Notes under the pieces: generated by a model
The model's input: the letters and a program-made list of their open reading frames with translations, nothing else
The model's database searches: none
Told to the model about the DNA's origin: nothing
Translations under genes and position numbers: made by a program
Shown here: in pieces, positions 34,990-42,106 of the stretch
Numbering within the stretch: the first letter of the stretch is position 1
Layout: each line of letters starts with the position of its first letter
Assembly (NCBI RefSeq): GCF_003837805.1
Contig: NZ_RQIT01000002.1
Span: 558,001-622,000, forward strand
DNA: 64,000 bases
Source: Bradyrhizobium sp. RP6
GTDB lineage: Bacteria; Pseudomonadota; Alphaproteobacteria; Rhizobiales; Xanthobacteraceae
Direction: 5' to 3'

Positions 34990-36315
34990 TCAGTTCAACG
35001 CCGTCTCGGACGCTGCGATCCACGCGACCACGGCCTCGGAGAAGCCGTTGACGCGGGTCCAGGCGCCGTGACCGACACCATGCTGATACGAGGCTACGTT
35101 GACCATGGTGCCGCGCGCCTTGGGCTCGGGCACCTGGTCGTGGCTCTGCTCGTCGGTGAAGACGATCAGGCGATCGCCCTTGCGGTCGATCTCCGTCACC
35201 GCCTTGCCGAGATACGTGCCGCCATGCGGCTGCGAGTTGATGATCGCATCCCGCAGCGCGAAGCCGCGGCGGGGCGGGACCTTCACGACCTCATTGCTGA
35301 AGGTGAAGATCTCGACCTCGTCGCAGATCTCGCGCGCGAGGATGGCAAGACCACACGCCGCCTCCGCACGCGTCATTTCCGACTGCGCGGAGAGGGGCGT
35401 GAACATCGAGCCGGACACGTCGATCAGGAGCCGCGTCCGGCCCGGAAGCCGCACATGGTCCTTGACCGACTTGAGCATCGCAGCCTCGAGCTCGGGCTCG
35501 AAGTCCGGTGCATAGCGCGCCGCCGTGATGAAGCGATAGGGCAGGATACGATCCGTCCGCATCGCCTCGAGCGCGCCTGCGATGGTCTCGCGCGGGACCT
35601 GCGCGTTCTGCATCAGCCGCAGATTGCGCAGCAGCGCCAGGCCGCCGAGCTTCCGCTCCGCGATCAGCCGCTCGAAGGTCTCGCGTTTGCTGTTGCCGGC
35701 CGAGAGCGAAACCTCCCAGGTGTCGGGAGAAGGCAGTTCACCCTCGATGAGCTGCTTCCACACCTTCTCCTGCTCGGCATCCCTGGGCTTGGCGTGCACC
35801 AGGAACAGCACGTCCCTGATCCGCACCGAGCCGTCGCGGTCCCACTTGGCGAGCTGATAGGCGTCGAACTTGGTCAGCGCGCGGGCAAGACCCTTCTTGA
35901 CCTGCGCGGAGACCGGCTGACGCTTGCGCTGCTGCTGGGGCCCCAGCGCGTCCGCCCAGTAGATCGCGAGCAGCTCTGTCATCTCGTCGGGCCGCTGGAT
36001 CACGCGGGCGAGCGTGTCGGCGACGAGGGTGCGGTGCTTCTCGCTGCGCGCCATCTCGCGGATGACGAGCAGCGGCGCGTGCCGCAGCTTCATCACCTCG
36101 CGCGCCTCGATCGCAAGCTGCGCGACGCGCGCGGGCGCGACCTTGGGCACGAGTGCCTTGATGCGGTCGGCGATGGCGACGCCGTCCTCGTAGAACTGGT
36201 TCTCCCACAGGAGGCAGTTCATCAGTGCGCGCTTCAGCTCCATCTCGGGCGTGAAGCGGATTGCGCGCGCGCCCTCCCGCGTGAAGGCACGAGCGATCTT
36301 GTTGAGCCTGACCAT
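34990..36315 (-). CDS. rsr: TROVE-domain protein (Ro60/Rsr orthologue)
   Basis: A 441-residue Ro60-type RNA-binding ring protein. Residues about 1-280 are the HEAT-like TROVE domain (LMNCLLWENQFYEDG near residue 31, LRHAPLLVIREMAR near 78). From about 290 comes the von Willebrand A-like domain with an intact MIDAS motif, DVSGSM (299-304). Ro60 binds Y RNAs on its outer surface and misfolded RNA ends in its cavity. The ATG at 36315 follows AGGAGG with 5-nt spacing. The gene starts 41 bp after the last of four Y-RNA-like elements and is followed by rtcB, which strongly implies an RNA-repair or quality-control unit. Confidence 0.93.
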   Translation of the reverse strand: MVRLNKIARAFTREGARAIRFTPEMELKRALMNCLLWENQFYEDGVAIADRIKALVPKVAPARVAQLAIEAREVMKLRHAPLLVIREMARSEKHRTLVADTLARVIQRPDEMTELLAIYWADALGPQQQRKRQPVSAQVKKGLARALTKFDAYQLAKWDRDGSVRIRDVLFLVHAKPRDAEQEKVWKQLIEGELPSPDTWEVSLSAGNSKRETFERLIAERKLGGLALLRNLRLMQNAQVPRETIAGALEAMRTDRILPYRFITAARYAPDFEPELEAAMLKSVKDHVRLPGRTRLLIDVSGSMFTPLSAQSEMTRAEAACGLAILAREICDEVEIFTFSNEVVKVPPRRGFALRDAIINSQPHGGTYLGKAVTEIDRKGDRLIVFTDEQSHDQVPEPKARGTMVNVASYQHGVGHGAWTRVNGFSEAVVAWIAASETALN

Positions 36316-36355
36316 GACGGCCTCCTCTTGGGTTGATGGGCGAATGAAAAGGGGG

Positions 36356-36462
36356 CCGGGGAACAAGCGAGGCTGTTCGTGCTCTACCCACTGAGCTACG
36401 GACTTGCGTCCGGGAGGGTTCGAACCTCCGACACCGAAGTAACAGCGCTCTTCACCACCGGC
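36356..36462 (-). ncRNA. Y-RNA-like element 4, permuted tRNA module opened in the anticodon arm
   Basis: Read on the minus strand: 5' box GTGGTGAAGA (36450-36459), GAGCG-CTGTT, TACTTC, then T arm GGAGG-TTCGAAC-CCTCC (36413-36429), closed acceptor stem CGGAC-GCAA-GTCCG (36399-36412), TA, D arm GCTC-AGTGGGTA-GAGC (36381-36396), AACAG-C-CTC and 3' box TCGCTTGTTCCCC. CTGTT pairs with AACAG and GAG with CTC, so the ends close into a stem where the anticodon arm would be. The order is that of a tRNA joined head-to-tail and reopened. This is consistent with YrlA-family Y RNAs bound by Ro60. It is not a translatable tRNA. Confidence 0.85.
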
Positions 36463-36480
36463 GGTGGCTAAGGGACACGA

Positions 36481-36630
36481 TCCGGGAACGGGCGATTGCT
36501 GTACCCGACGAGCCGAAGCTCGCCGGAAAGCGCTCTATCCTCTGAGCTACCGGTGCATGGGACACCGGGCGGGATTCGAACCCGCGACCTCTCGCGTTGC
36601 AGGCGAAGTAACAGGAATCTTCACCACGGA
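36481..36630 (-). ncRNA. Y-RNA-like element 3, permuted tRNA module with extra hairpin
   Basis: On the minus strand: 5' box GTGGTGAAGA, GATT-C-CTGT, TACTTC, then T arm GCGGG-TTCGAAT-CCCGC (36569-36585), closed acceptor CCGGTG-TCCCATG-CACCGG (36550-36568), TA, D arm GCTC-AGAGGATA-GAGC (36532-36547), hairpin CGGCGAGC-TTCG-GCTCGTCG (36506-36525), ACAG-C-AATC and 3' box TCGCCCGTTCCC. CTGT/ACAG and GATT/AATC close the stem with a C-C mismatch. The module resembles an arginine-type tRNA body rearranged so that the ends fall in the anticodon arm. The hairpin's UUCG tetraloop makes it very stable. Confidence 0.85.
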
Positions 36631-36645
36631 TCGTGATGGGGTTGG

Positions 36646-36784
36646 CGGGGAACGGGCGATGCTGTTGCCGCTCCGAAGAGCAAGAACTGCTACGGCATTT
36701 CAGCCGGCGAGATTCGAACCCACGACCTCCGTCCCGGCAAGCCGGGACGGCGCTCTACCGAAGTAACAGACATCTTCACCACCG
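36646..36784 (-). ncRNA. Y-RNA-like element 2, permuted tRNA module opened in the D loop
   Basis: On the minus strand: 5' box GTGGTGAAGA, GATG-T-CTGTT, TACTTC, then GGTAGAGC (3' half of a D arm), a 10-bp hairpin CCGTCCCGGC-TT-GCCGGGACGG in the anticodon-arm position (36729-36750), T arm GTGGG-TTCGAAT-CTCGC (36707-36723), closed acceptor CGGC-TGAAAT-GCCG (36693-36706), TA, GCAGTTCTTGCTC, a GCTC-TTCG-GAGC hairpin, AACAG-CATC and 3' box TCGCCCGTTCCCC. CTGTT/AACAG and GATG/CATC close the stem with one bulged U. The break point is in the D loop, unlike elements 3 and 4. Confidence 0.84.
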
Positions 36785-36823
36785 CCAGGCCGATGCTTTC
36801 GCGTCCGCCTTTGATGGGTACGC

Positions 36824-37000
36824 TGGGGAACGGGCGATATCGGCTTTCAGTGACGACAACACAGTCGCCCTCCTTGCGGACGGATCCCGTGCCGGGCCGC
36901 GTGCGTACCTTTTCCGAGGCCGCATCCCGGTGCGTGTGTCAAAGGCGGGAGGCATACCCGCTTTGCCGGGTGGAGAAGTATCCGACATCTTCACCACCAG
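36824..37000 (-). ncRNA. Y-RNA-like element 1, same terminal boxes without a tRNA-like module
   Basis: On the minus strand this element has the shared 5' box GTGGTGAAGA (36988-36997), TACTTC, and the shared 3' box TCGCCCGTTCCCC. The closing stem uses different bases, GATGTCGG / CCGATATC (8 bp with one G-U), where elements 2-4 have CTGTT/AACAG. This is a compensatory change. The interior of about 130 nt has no TTCGA T loop or D-arm motif. It contains other possible hairpins, such as CCCGGC-AAA-GCGGG. It is the promoter-proximal element. Its module may bind a partner other than a tRNA-recognising one; that is inference. Confidence 0.72.
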
Positions 37001-37052
37001 CGTCGGTTGAGCCGCGATCTCTCACGGCATACCGAGTTACAAAAATTCGTTT

Positions 37053-37097
37053 GCGGCGCTGTCGACGCGCCGCATGTTGCGAACCCTTTGGGTTCGC
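37053..37097. other. Structured leader upstream of the Y-RNA array
   Basis: Two adjacent perfect hairpins: GCGGCGC-N7-GCGCCGC (37053-37073) and GCGAACCC-TTT-GGGTTCGC (37079-37097). They lie between the terminator at 37245 and the first Y-RNA-like element. The array promoter must lie in 37001-37244, but I could not pick out -35/-10 or sigma-54 elements with confidence. Confidence 0.4.
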
Positions 37098-37244
37098 TCT
37101 GCCATCGGTGTCCGGCTCATCGCCTCGTTCCCTCCGGCAGGCCCCGCGCACCTGGGCGCGCGCCTCTCCAGCGCGAGCCCCGAGATCCGGGTCTCTCGTT
37201 CCGGCCATCGCCGGGATGTTCGGTAGGGCCGCGCGGCGGGCAAC

Positions 37245-37279
37245 AAAAAACCCTCCGGAGCGGCAGGCTCGGGAGGGTC
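37245..37279 (-). terminator. Intrinsic terminator upstream of the Y-RNA array
   Basis: On the minus strand the stem ACCCTCC...GGAGGGT is followed by TTTTTT. It has the form of an intrinsic terminator. It would insulate the Y RNA-Ro60-RtcB unit from minus-strand transcription arising to the right, where no minus-strand gene is obvious before 38202. Confidence 0.65.
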
Positions 37280-37524
37280 CGTGAGAAGCGGACGGTCGAT
37301 CTTGCGGTCAGGCACGATCGCTCCCACGAGCCGGGCATGCAAAATCGACTGGCCGTAGGCCATTCGATATGCGGACAATTCTTTCGTAGCGGTATGACAT
37401 CGCTCGGTTCATGGTGTCTGTCGCAAGCGGAAGTGCTTGCGAGGGCGCGGGACATACGCCCGCAACTTGCGGATGTCAAGCAAGGCGCGTGTGGAAATTG
37501 CAGGACATTGACGACAAGACACGG

Positions 37525-38199
37525 ATGCCTGTCGTGCCAACCTATCTCGGTCTCGACGGATTTCGCTTCGGTTGGGTCGCTGCCTGGATCGATGAGCGTG
37601 GCGATCATGGCTTCGATTACTCGCCGGGCCTGACGCGCCTGCTCGCGCTGCCGCATGTGCGTGCGATGATCGACATGCCGATCGGCTTGAATCCAGGCGG
37701 CTATCGCGCGTGCGATCTGCGTGCGCGCGAGCTGATCGGCCCTGCCGTGTTTCTTGGCGCGCGGAGAGACCTCTGGAGCTTTCGCGACATGGCGGCGGCC
37801 AACCGCTTCTACTGGACGCATGAAGGCAAGGGCAGGGGAGTATCGGCGCAGCTCTGGAACATCCGGGACAAGATGAGAGAGGTCGACGAAGCCATGACGC
37901 CAACGCGGCAGGTGTCGATCGGCGAAGCGCATCCGGAGCTGATCTTCTGGAATCTCGCAGGGCGAGTGCGTCTCGCAAGGAAGACGTCGGCGCAGGGCCG
38001 CGAGCAGCGCATAGCGCTGCTGGCGCAACGCGGTTTCACGCGCCTGCAGAAATGGCTGACGCAACGCCACGGCACGGGTATCGGCCGCGAAGATCTCATC
38101 GACGCCTGTGCCTGCGCGGTCGCGGCACGTGACAGCACACAGCGCGTTGGTGGCGAGGAGTTCGATCCGCGCGGCTTGCGAATGGAGATCAATTTTTGA
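37525..38199 (+). CDS. DUF429 domain protein
   Basis: A 224-residue protein of the DUF429 group, which has an RNase H-like fold. Conserved acidic positions occur in YLGLDGFRFGWVAAW (about residues 7-21) and MIDMPIGLNPGGYRACDLRARELIGP (about 52-77), followed by ARRDLWSF and EAHPELIFWNLAG. The family's biochemical role is unknown, though a nuclease-like fold is predicted. The start at 37525 matches family N-termini. It is adjacent to, but transcribed away from, the RNA-repair unit. Confidence 0.82.
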   Translation: MPVVPTYLGLDGFRFGWVAAWIDERGDHGFDYSPGLTRLLALPHVRAMIDMPIGLNPGGYRACDLRARELIGPAVFLGARRDLWSFRDMAAANRFYWTHEGKGRGVSAQLWNIRDKMREVDEAMTPTRQVSIGEAHPELIFWNLAGRVRLARKTSAQGREQRIALLAQRGFTRLQKWLTQRHGTGIGREDLIDACACAVAARDSTQRVGGEEFDPRGLRMEINF

Positions 38200-38201
38200 A
38201 G

Positions 38202-38414
38202 TCAGTCCTCCCGATCGCCATTGTCTTCGAAGTGGCCGTGACCATTGCGGCCGGGATTCGAGGAGACGTCCTCGTCGTCCAGTCTTGTTGCTCTCGCTTG
38301 GTACTCGTCGGCCATCGCTCGCAGCCGTTGCGCGGCTTCGCTGTGAGCGAGCTCGTTCGCTACGCGGCGACAGCGTTCGGCGTGATCGAGCAGGGCGCGT
38401 TTTTCGATGTTCAT
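38202..38414 (-). CDS. Small conserved hypothetical protein
   Basis: A 70-residue hydrophilic protein starting MNIEKRALLDHAERCRRVANELAH, with a helical N-terminal two-thirds (HSEAAQRLRAMADEYQARAT) and an acidic, disordered tail. Proteins of this pattern are common in Bradyrhizobium and have no assigned function. It is convergent with the DUF429 gene (2-bp gap). The ATG at 38414 fits known N-termini of this type better than the upstream start at 38486. Confidence 0.65.
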   Translation of the reverse strand: MNIEKRALLDHAERCRRVANELAHSEAAQRLRAMADEYQARATRLDDEDVSSNPGRNGHGHFEDNGDRED

Positions 38415-38580
38415 CCAGCAACAACGCTCGAGGACGCCATTGGTCCCTGTGCGGGATGCCGGAACAGCGCGAAGGCCTCGCAGCAAAATACGGGGAAAAA
38501 TAGCAATATTTTCGTGTCACTTCGGAACGTGGCGCTTGAGCCGACGTTTTACGCCAAGGGCTGTCGAGGGACAAAATGCC

Positions 38581-38727
38581 ATGTACGACGTGCGCCAATT
38601 GGCGACCGCGATGCTGACGATCGCCTTTACGGCCCTGCTGTTGATCACGGGGGAATGGTTCGTCGAGTATCGCCTCCAGCATGAAGCAACGACCCCGACC
38701 GTGGTGGTGGCAACGCTGCCGCCATAG
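38581..38727 (+). CDS. Small single-helix membrane protein
   Basis: A 48-residue protein (MYDVRQLATAMLTIAFTALL...) with one membrane helix (about residues 8-28) and a short extracytoplasmic tail. GAGGGA lies 10 bp upstream of the ATG. I do not recognise the family; the composition and ribosome site support a real gene. Confidence 0.55.
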   Translation: MYDVRQLATAMLTIAFTALLLITGEWFVEYRLQHEATTPTVVVATLPP

Positions 38728-38816
38728 GCACAGGTTAGCCGGGACGAAGTGTGACTTGCGCCGCACGGCGCCTCGCCTAGATTGAGCATGCCTCAGTCCA
38801 TGCACCAAAGGTCCCG

Positions 38817-39521
38817 ATGTCCGATCTGTCCGCCTTTCCCATCACCAAACGTTGGCCGGCGAAACATCCCGAACTGCTTCAGCTCTATTCCTTGCCCACG
38901 CCGAACGGCGTCAAGGTCTCGATCATACTGGAGGAGATCGGACTCCCCTACGAAGTCCATCTGGTCGATTTCGGCAAGGACGATCAGAAGACACCGGAGT
39001 TTCTGTCGCTCAATCCGAACGGCAAGATCCCCGCGATCCTCGATCCCAACGGTCCCGGGAGCAGGCCGCTGCCGCTGTTCGAGTCCGGGGCGATCCTGCA
39101 ATACCTCGCGGAGAGGTCCGGCAAGCTTCTGCCGGAGGATGCCGCTCGCCGCTATCAAACCATCCAGTGGGTGCACTTCCAGATGGGGGGCATCGGGCCG
39201 ATGTTCGGCCAGGTCGGCTTCTTTCACAAATTCGCCGGCAAGGATTTCGAGGACAAGCGGCCCCTCGAACGTTACGTCAATGAGTCCAAACGCCTGCTCG
39301 GCGTGATGGAGATGCACCTTTCCGGCCGGCAGTGGTTCATGGATGACGACTACACCATCGCCGACATCTCCATGCTCGGCTGGGTGCGGAATCTCATTGG
39401 ATTCTACGGCGCCGGCGATCTCGTGGATTTCGGCCAGTTCAAGGCGGTCGGTAGCTGGCTCGAACGCGGGCTGGCGCGTCCGGCGGTACAGCGCGGGCTG
39501 AACATTCCGAAGCGGCCGTGA
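38817..39521 (+). CDS. Glutathione S-transferase (YfcG/YghU-like)
   Basis: A 234-residue GST of the nu/Ure2p-like class. The thioredoxin-like domain has LYSLPTPNGVKVSIILEEIGLPYE (about residues 23-46), the cis-proline LNPNGKIPAILDPNG (about 64-78) and the glutathione-binding LFESGAILQYLAERSG. The C-terminal helical domain includes HFQMGGIGPMFGQVGFF, typical of YfcG/YghU, which have disulfide-bond reductase activity. It converges on csaA. Confidence 0.88.
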   Translation: MSDLSAFPITKRWPAKHPELLQLYSLPTPNGVKVSIILEEIGLPYEVHLVDFGKDDQKTPEFLSLNPNGKIPAILDPNGPGSRPLPLFESGAILQYLAERSGKLLPEDAARRYQTIQWVHFQMGGIGPMFGQVGFFHKFAGKDFEDKRPLERYVNESKRLLGVMEMHLSGRQWFMDDDYTIADISMLGWVRNLIGFYGAGDLVDFGQFKAVGSWLERGLARPAVQRGLNIPKRP

Positions 39522-39527
39522 TCTTCC

Positions 39528-39899
39528 CTAGAACAGGCGTCCGCCGTTTGGCACAGGCTTGCTCGGCTGCACCAGCACGACCTTGCCGTTTGCGTCGGGA
39601 AAGCCGAGCGTCAGCACCTCGGAGACGACTGGGCCGATCTGGCGCGGCGGGAAATTGACGACGGCCGCAACCTGTTGCCCCACGAGGGTTTCGAGTGGGT
39701 GATTTTCGGTGATCTGGGCCGAGCTCTTGCGTACGCCGATGGCGGGTCCGAAATCGATCCAGAGACGCCAGGCGGGCTTGCGCGCCTCCGGAAACGGCTT
39801 GGCGTCGACGATGGTGCCGACACGGACATCCACCGCGAGGAAGCTGTTGAAGTCGATGGTCGGCGAGGCGGCGGCTGCGGGATCGTGGGTAACGTGCAT
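39528..39899 (-). CDS. csaA: tRNA-binding protein CsaA
   Basis: A 123-residue OB-fold protein of the CsaA/Trbp111 family, which binds the outside corner of tRNA and shows chaperone-like activity. The diagnostic order is VDVRVGTIVDAKPFPEARKPAWRLWIDFG (about residues 21-49), SSAQITENHPLETLVGQQVAAVVNFPPRQIGPVVSEVLTLG. The length is typical. The ATG at 39899 is chosen; upstream extension enters the divergent promoter. About 5 kb away is the Y RNA-Ro60 unit with its tRNA mimics, but no operon link is visible. Confidence 0.9.
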   Translation of the reverse strand: MHVTHDPAAAASPTIDFNSFLAVDVRVGTIVDAKPFPEARKPAWRLWIDFGPAIGVRKSSAQITENHPLETLVGQQVAAVVNFPPRQIGPVVSEVLTLGFPDANGKVVLVQPSKPVPNGGRLF

Positions 39900-39999
39900 G
39901 GGATGTCCGTTCGGAGAGGGTGGTCCGCAATATTGTCGCGCGAGCCGGAGTTTCGTACAACACCACGCACAGCACGATACGCCATGCGCGAGGAACGTC

Positions 40000-40461
40000 T
40001 TGCCCAACATCATCTACGGTATCAAGAACTGCGACACCATGAAGAAGGCCCGTGCCTGGCTCGATGCCCATGACGTGCCTTACGAGTTTCACGACTACAA
40101 GGCGGCGGGCGTGGAGAAGGACAAGCTCAAGCAGTGGAGCGACAAGGTCGGGTGGGAGACGCTGCTCAATCGCGCCGGGACGACCTTCAAGAAGCTCCCC
40201 GACTCCGACAAGGAAGGCCTCAGTGAGAAAAAGGCGTTGGCGTTGATGCTAGCGCAACCATCGATGATCAAGCGGCCGGTGCTGGAAATGGGCGGCAAGC
40301 TGCTGGTCGGCTTCAAGCCGGATGTCTATGCAAAGGAGGTCGGCGGCAAAGCGCGCCGACCGCTAGTTCAGCTCGATGATCTCGGCGGTGATGCCCGGAC
40401 CCTGCTGGTCGCAGAACTCGACCGTCTCGGCGGACGCGATGCGGCCCGGGGCGCGATGTAA
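40000..40461 (+). CDS. Spx/MgsR-like (ArsC family, YffB type) protein
   Basis: A 153-residue ArsC/Spx-fold protein: IIYGIKNCDTMKKARAWLDAHDV (redox Cys at about residue 10), FHDYKAAG and the ArsC-type SMIKRPVLEMGGKLLVGFKPDVY (about 94-116). The YffB group is annotated as a putative arsenate or glutathione-dependent reductase, but the CxxC of true Spx is absent. It uses a TTG start after GAGGAAC. The frame runs about 35 residues past the normal family end and overlaps the convergent gene by 99 bp. Confidence 0.8.
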   Translation: MPNIIYGIKNCDTMKKARAWLDAHDVPYEFHDYKAAGVEKDKLKQWSDKVGWETLLNRAGTTFKKLPDSDKEGLSEKKALALMLAQPSMIKRPVLEMGGKLLVGFKPDVYAKEVGGKARRPLVQLDDLGGDARTLLVAELDRLGGRDAARGAM

Positions 40462-41043
40462 CAGCTCGCGATCGATCACGGCGCGCATCTTTGGACGCGG
40501 CAGCGCGTCATTTCCGCGCATCAGATTCTTGATCTCGAAGCCGCCGTCCTCGCAGAAGGTCTTGATCGAGGCGATGACGTGACAGACCTTGCCGTCGGTC
40601 TGGAAGGGCAGCAGCAGCCGTTCATAGGCGACCATGCGCCCGTAGATGTCCTCGACGTTGGCAACGCTGTAGACGGGCAGCCCGCGTGCCACACATTCAT
40701 GATAGATCGGCATCACGAACGGGGCGAGCCGCGGCCCGACATAATCATCGAGCAGAACGCCCTTGCCGGTATGTCCATAGGCGTGCGAGATGCGTGTGCC
40801 CTCGCTCTGGATGATGAGGCGGGGCTTCGGCGTCGAAAATTCCACCGTATAGTAGATGAGATCCGAGAGCTCCTCCTCGAGTCGCGCGGGCTGATACTCC
40901 CAGATCGCCGACGCGATCTGCTGGCGTGCATAAAGTCGCAGCCACGTGTTCAGGAGATCGCGTTGCCGGATCGACATGACGACGGAGGGAGCGGCGCCTG
41001 CAAAATCCAAAGCAATATTCTCCGCACGTGAAGAGGCGCGCAT
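40363..41043 (-). CDS. PAS-like domain protein, function unknown
   Basis: A 226-residue soluble protein. The middle (LPVYSVANVEDIYGRMVAYERLLLPFQTDGKVCHVIASIKTFC) resembles the PAS-type domain found alone in many Rhizobiales proteins, which can bind small ligands. No output domain is present. The start is uncertain: ATG 41043 is taken, and 40977 is an alternative. Its stop lies within the end of the convergent Spx-like gene. Confidence 0.62.
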   Translation of the reverse strand: MRASSRAENIALDFAGAAPSVVMSIRQRDLLNTWLRLYARQQIASAIWEYQPARLEEELSDLIYYTVEFSTPKPRLIIQSEGTRISHAYGHTGKGVLLDDYVGPRLAPFVMPIYHECVARGLPVYSVANVEDIYGRMVAYERLLLPFQTDGKVCHVIASIKTFCEDGGFEIKNLMRGNDALPRPKMRAVIDRELLHRAPGRIASAETVEFCDQQGPGITAEIIELN

Positions 41044-41350
41044 GATCCCGCTTGTGGGAAAATTTTTGATGAAGGCTGGCGTACGGAACGAAAGACCGTT
41101 AACGACGGCTTGATGACCGGTGCCTTGCGAACCGGGAGGCCGGGCAGGCACGACATCGAGACGTCTCCGACTAAGGGAGCATTTGTACCCCAGCCGGAGG
41201 CCTGATCTGCTCAGCTTTCCGCCTTGCCTAACCCCCGTCACCTCCGGCATATTCCGCGCCCGGAGGCGGCGCCCCGGGTGGGCTGCAAGTCCTCCGGACA
41301 GCCGAAGCAACAAGGACAGCCACGCGCCTCGCGGGCAGGGGGAAATCTGT
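41044..41350. other. Gene-free interval upstream of the Liv operon
   Basis: About 300 bp with no convincing gene. It separates the divergent PAS-like and livG genes and should contain the Liv operon promoter and a long leader. I see no riboswitch or terminator that I can name. Confidence 0.45.
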
Positions 41351-42106
41351 TTGGCCGATGAGTTCATTCTCGAAACGGAAGGCTTGACCAAGGAGTTTGC
41401 GGGCTTCTTCGCCGTCCGCGACGTTGCGCTCAAGGTTCGCCGTGGGAGCATTCATGCGTTGATCGGCCCGAACGGGGCCGGCAAGACGACCTGCTTCAAT
41501 CTTTTGACCAAGTTCCTCAAACCGTCGGCCGGAAAGATCCTCTACAAGGGGCAGGACATCACGGCGATGGCGCCGGCCGACGTGGCCCGCTTGGGTCTTG
41601 TGCGTTCATTCCAGATTTCGGCGGTATTTCCGCATCTCACCGCGCTGGAAAACGTCCGTGTCGCGCTGCAGCGCCAGCACGGCTCTTCGTTTGATTTCTG
41701 GCGTTCCAAGTCCGTGCTCAATCGCTTCAACGATCGCGCGCGCGAGTTGCTGAACGATGTCGGCCTCAGCGAGTTTGCGAACACGCCCGCGGTCGAAATG
41801 CCCTATGGACGCAAACGCGCACTTGAGATCGCAACCACGCTCGCGCTCGACCCAGAGATGATGCTGCTCGACGAGCCGATGGCCGGCATGGGCCACGAGG
41901 ACATCGACAAGATCGCGGCGCTGATCAAGCGTATCTCGGCGAAATACACCATTCTCATGGTCGAGCATAATTTGAGCGTCGTGGCCAATCTCTCCGACAT
42001 CATCACCGTGCTGACGCGCGGGCAGGTGCTCGCGCAGGGTCATTACTCCGAGCTCACCAAGGACGAGCGCGTCAAGGAAGCCTATCTGGGAGCCGGTCAT
42101 GCCTGA
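41351..42106 (+). CDS. livG: Branched-chain amino acid-type ABC transporter ATPase LivG
   Basis: A 251-residue ABC ATPase. Walker A is GPNGAGKTT (about residues 40-48), the signature region has the LivG form MPYGRKRALEIA, Walker B is MMLLDEPMAGM and the switch histidine is in VEHNL. The start is TTG at 41351 after a GGGGGA ribosome site; no in-frame ATG is near. It overlaps livF by 8 bp. The five-gene cluster livG-livF-livK-livH-livM forms one importer, probably for branched-chain or other hydrophobic amino acids or related compounds. Confidence 0.9.
   Translation: MADEFILETEGLTKEFAGFFAVRDVALKVRRGSIHALIGPNGAGKTTCFNLLTKFLKPSAGKILYKGQDITAMAPADVARLGLVRSFQISAVFPHLTALENVRVALQRQHGSSFDFWRSKSVLNRFNDRARELLNDVGLSEFANTPAVEMPYGRKRALEIATTLALDPEMMLLDEPMAGMGHEDIDKIAALIKRISAKYTILMVEHNLSVVANLSDIITVLTRGQVLAQGHYSELTKDERVKEAYLGAGHA

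Noticed and set aside
36399..36429. Possible ordinary tRNA genes at the GGTTCGAACC and ATTCGAACC motifs (also 36569-36585 and 36707-36723)
   Set aside because: The T arms are canonical, but the acceptor strands are joined by short loops and the arms are in permuted order, with no CCA end. They are tRNA mimics within Y-RNA-like elements, not translatable tRNAs.
36356..37000. CRISPR-like repeat array
   Set aside because: The repeated boxes are short, unequally spaced and pair with each other as RNA stem halves. No cas genes are present.
37037..37378. 113-residue minus-strand frame upstream of the Y-RNA array
   Set aside because: It runs through an intrinsic terminator and two hairpins, with no family resemblance or ribosome site.
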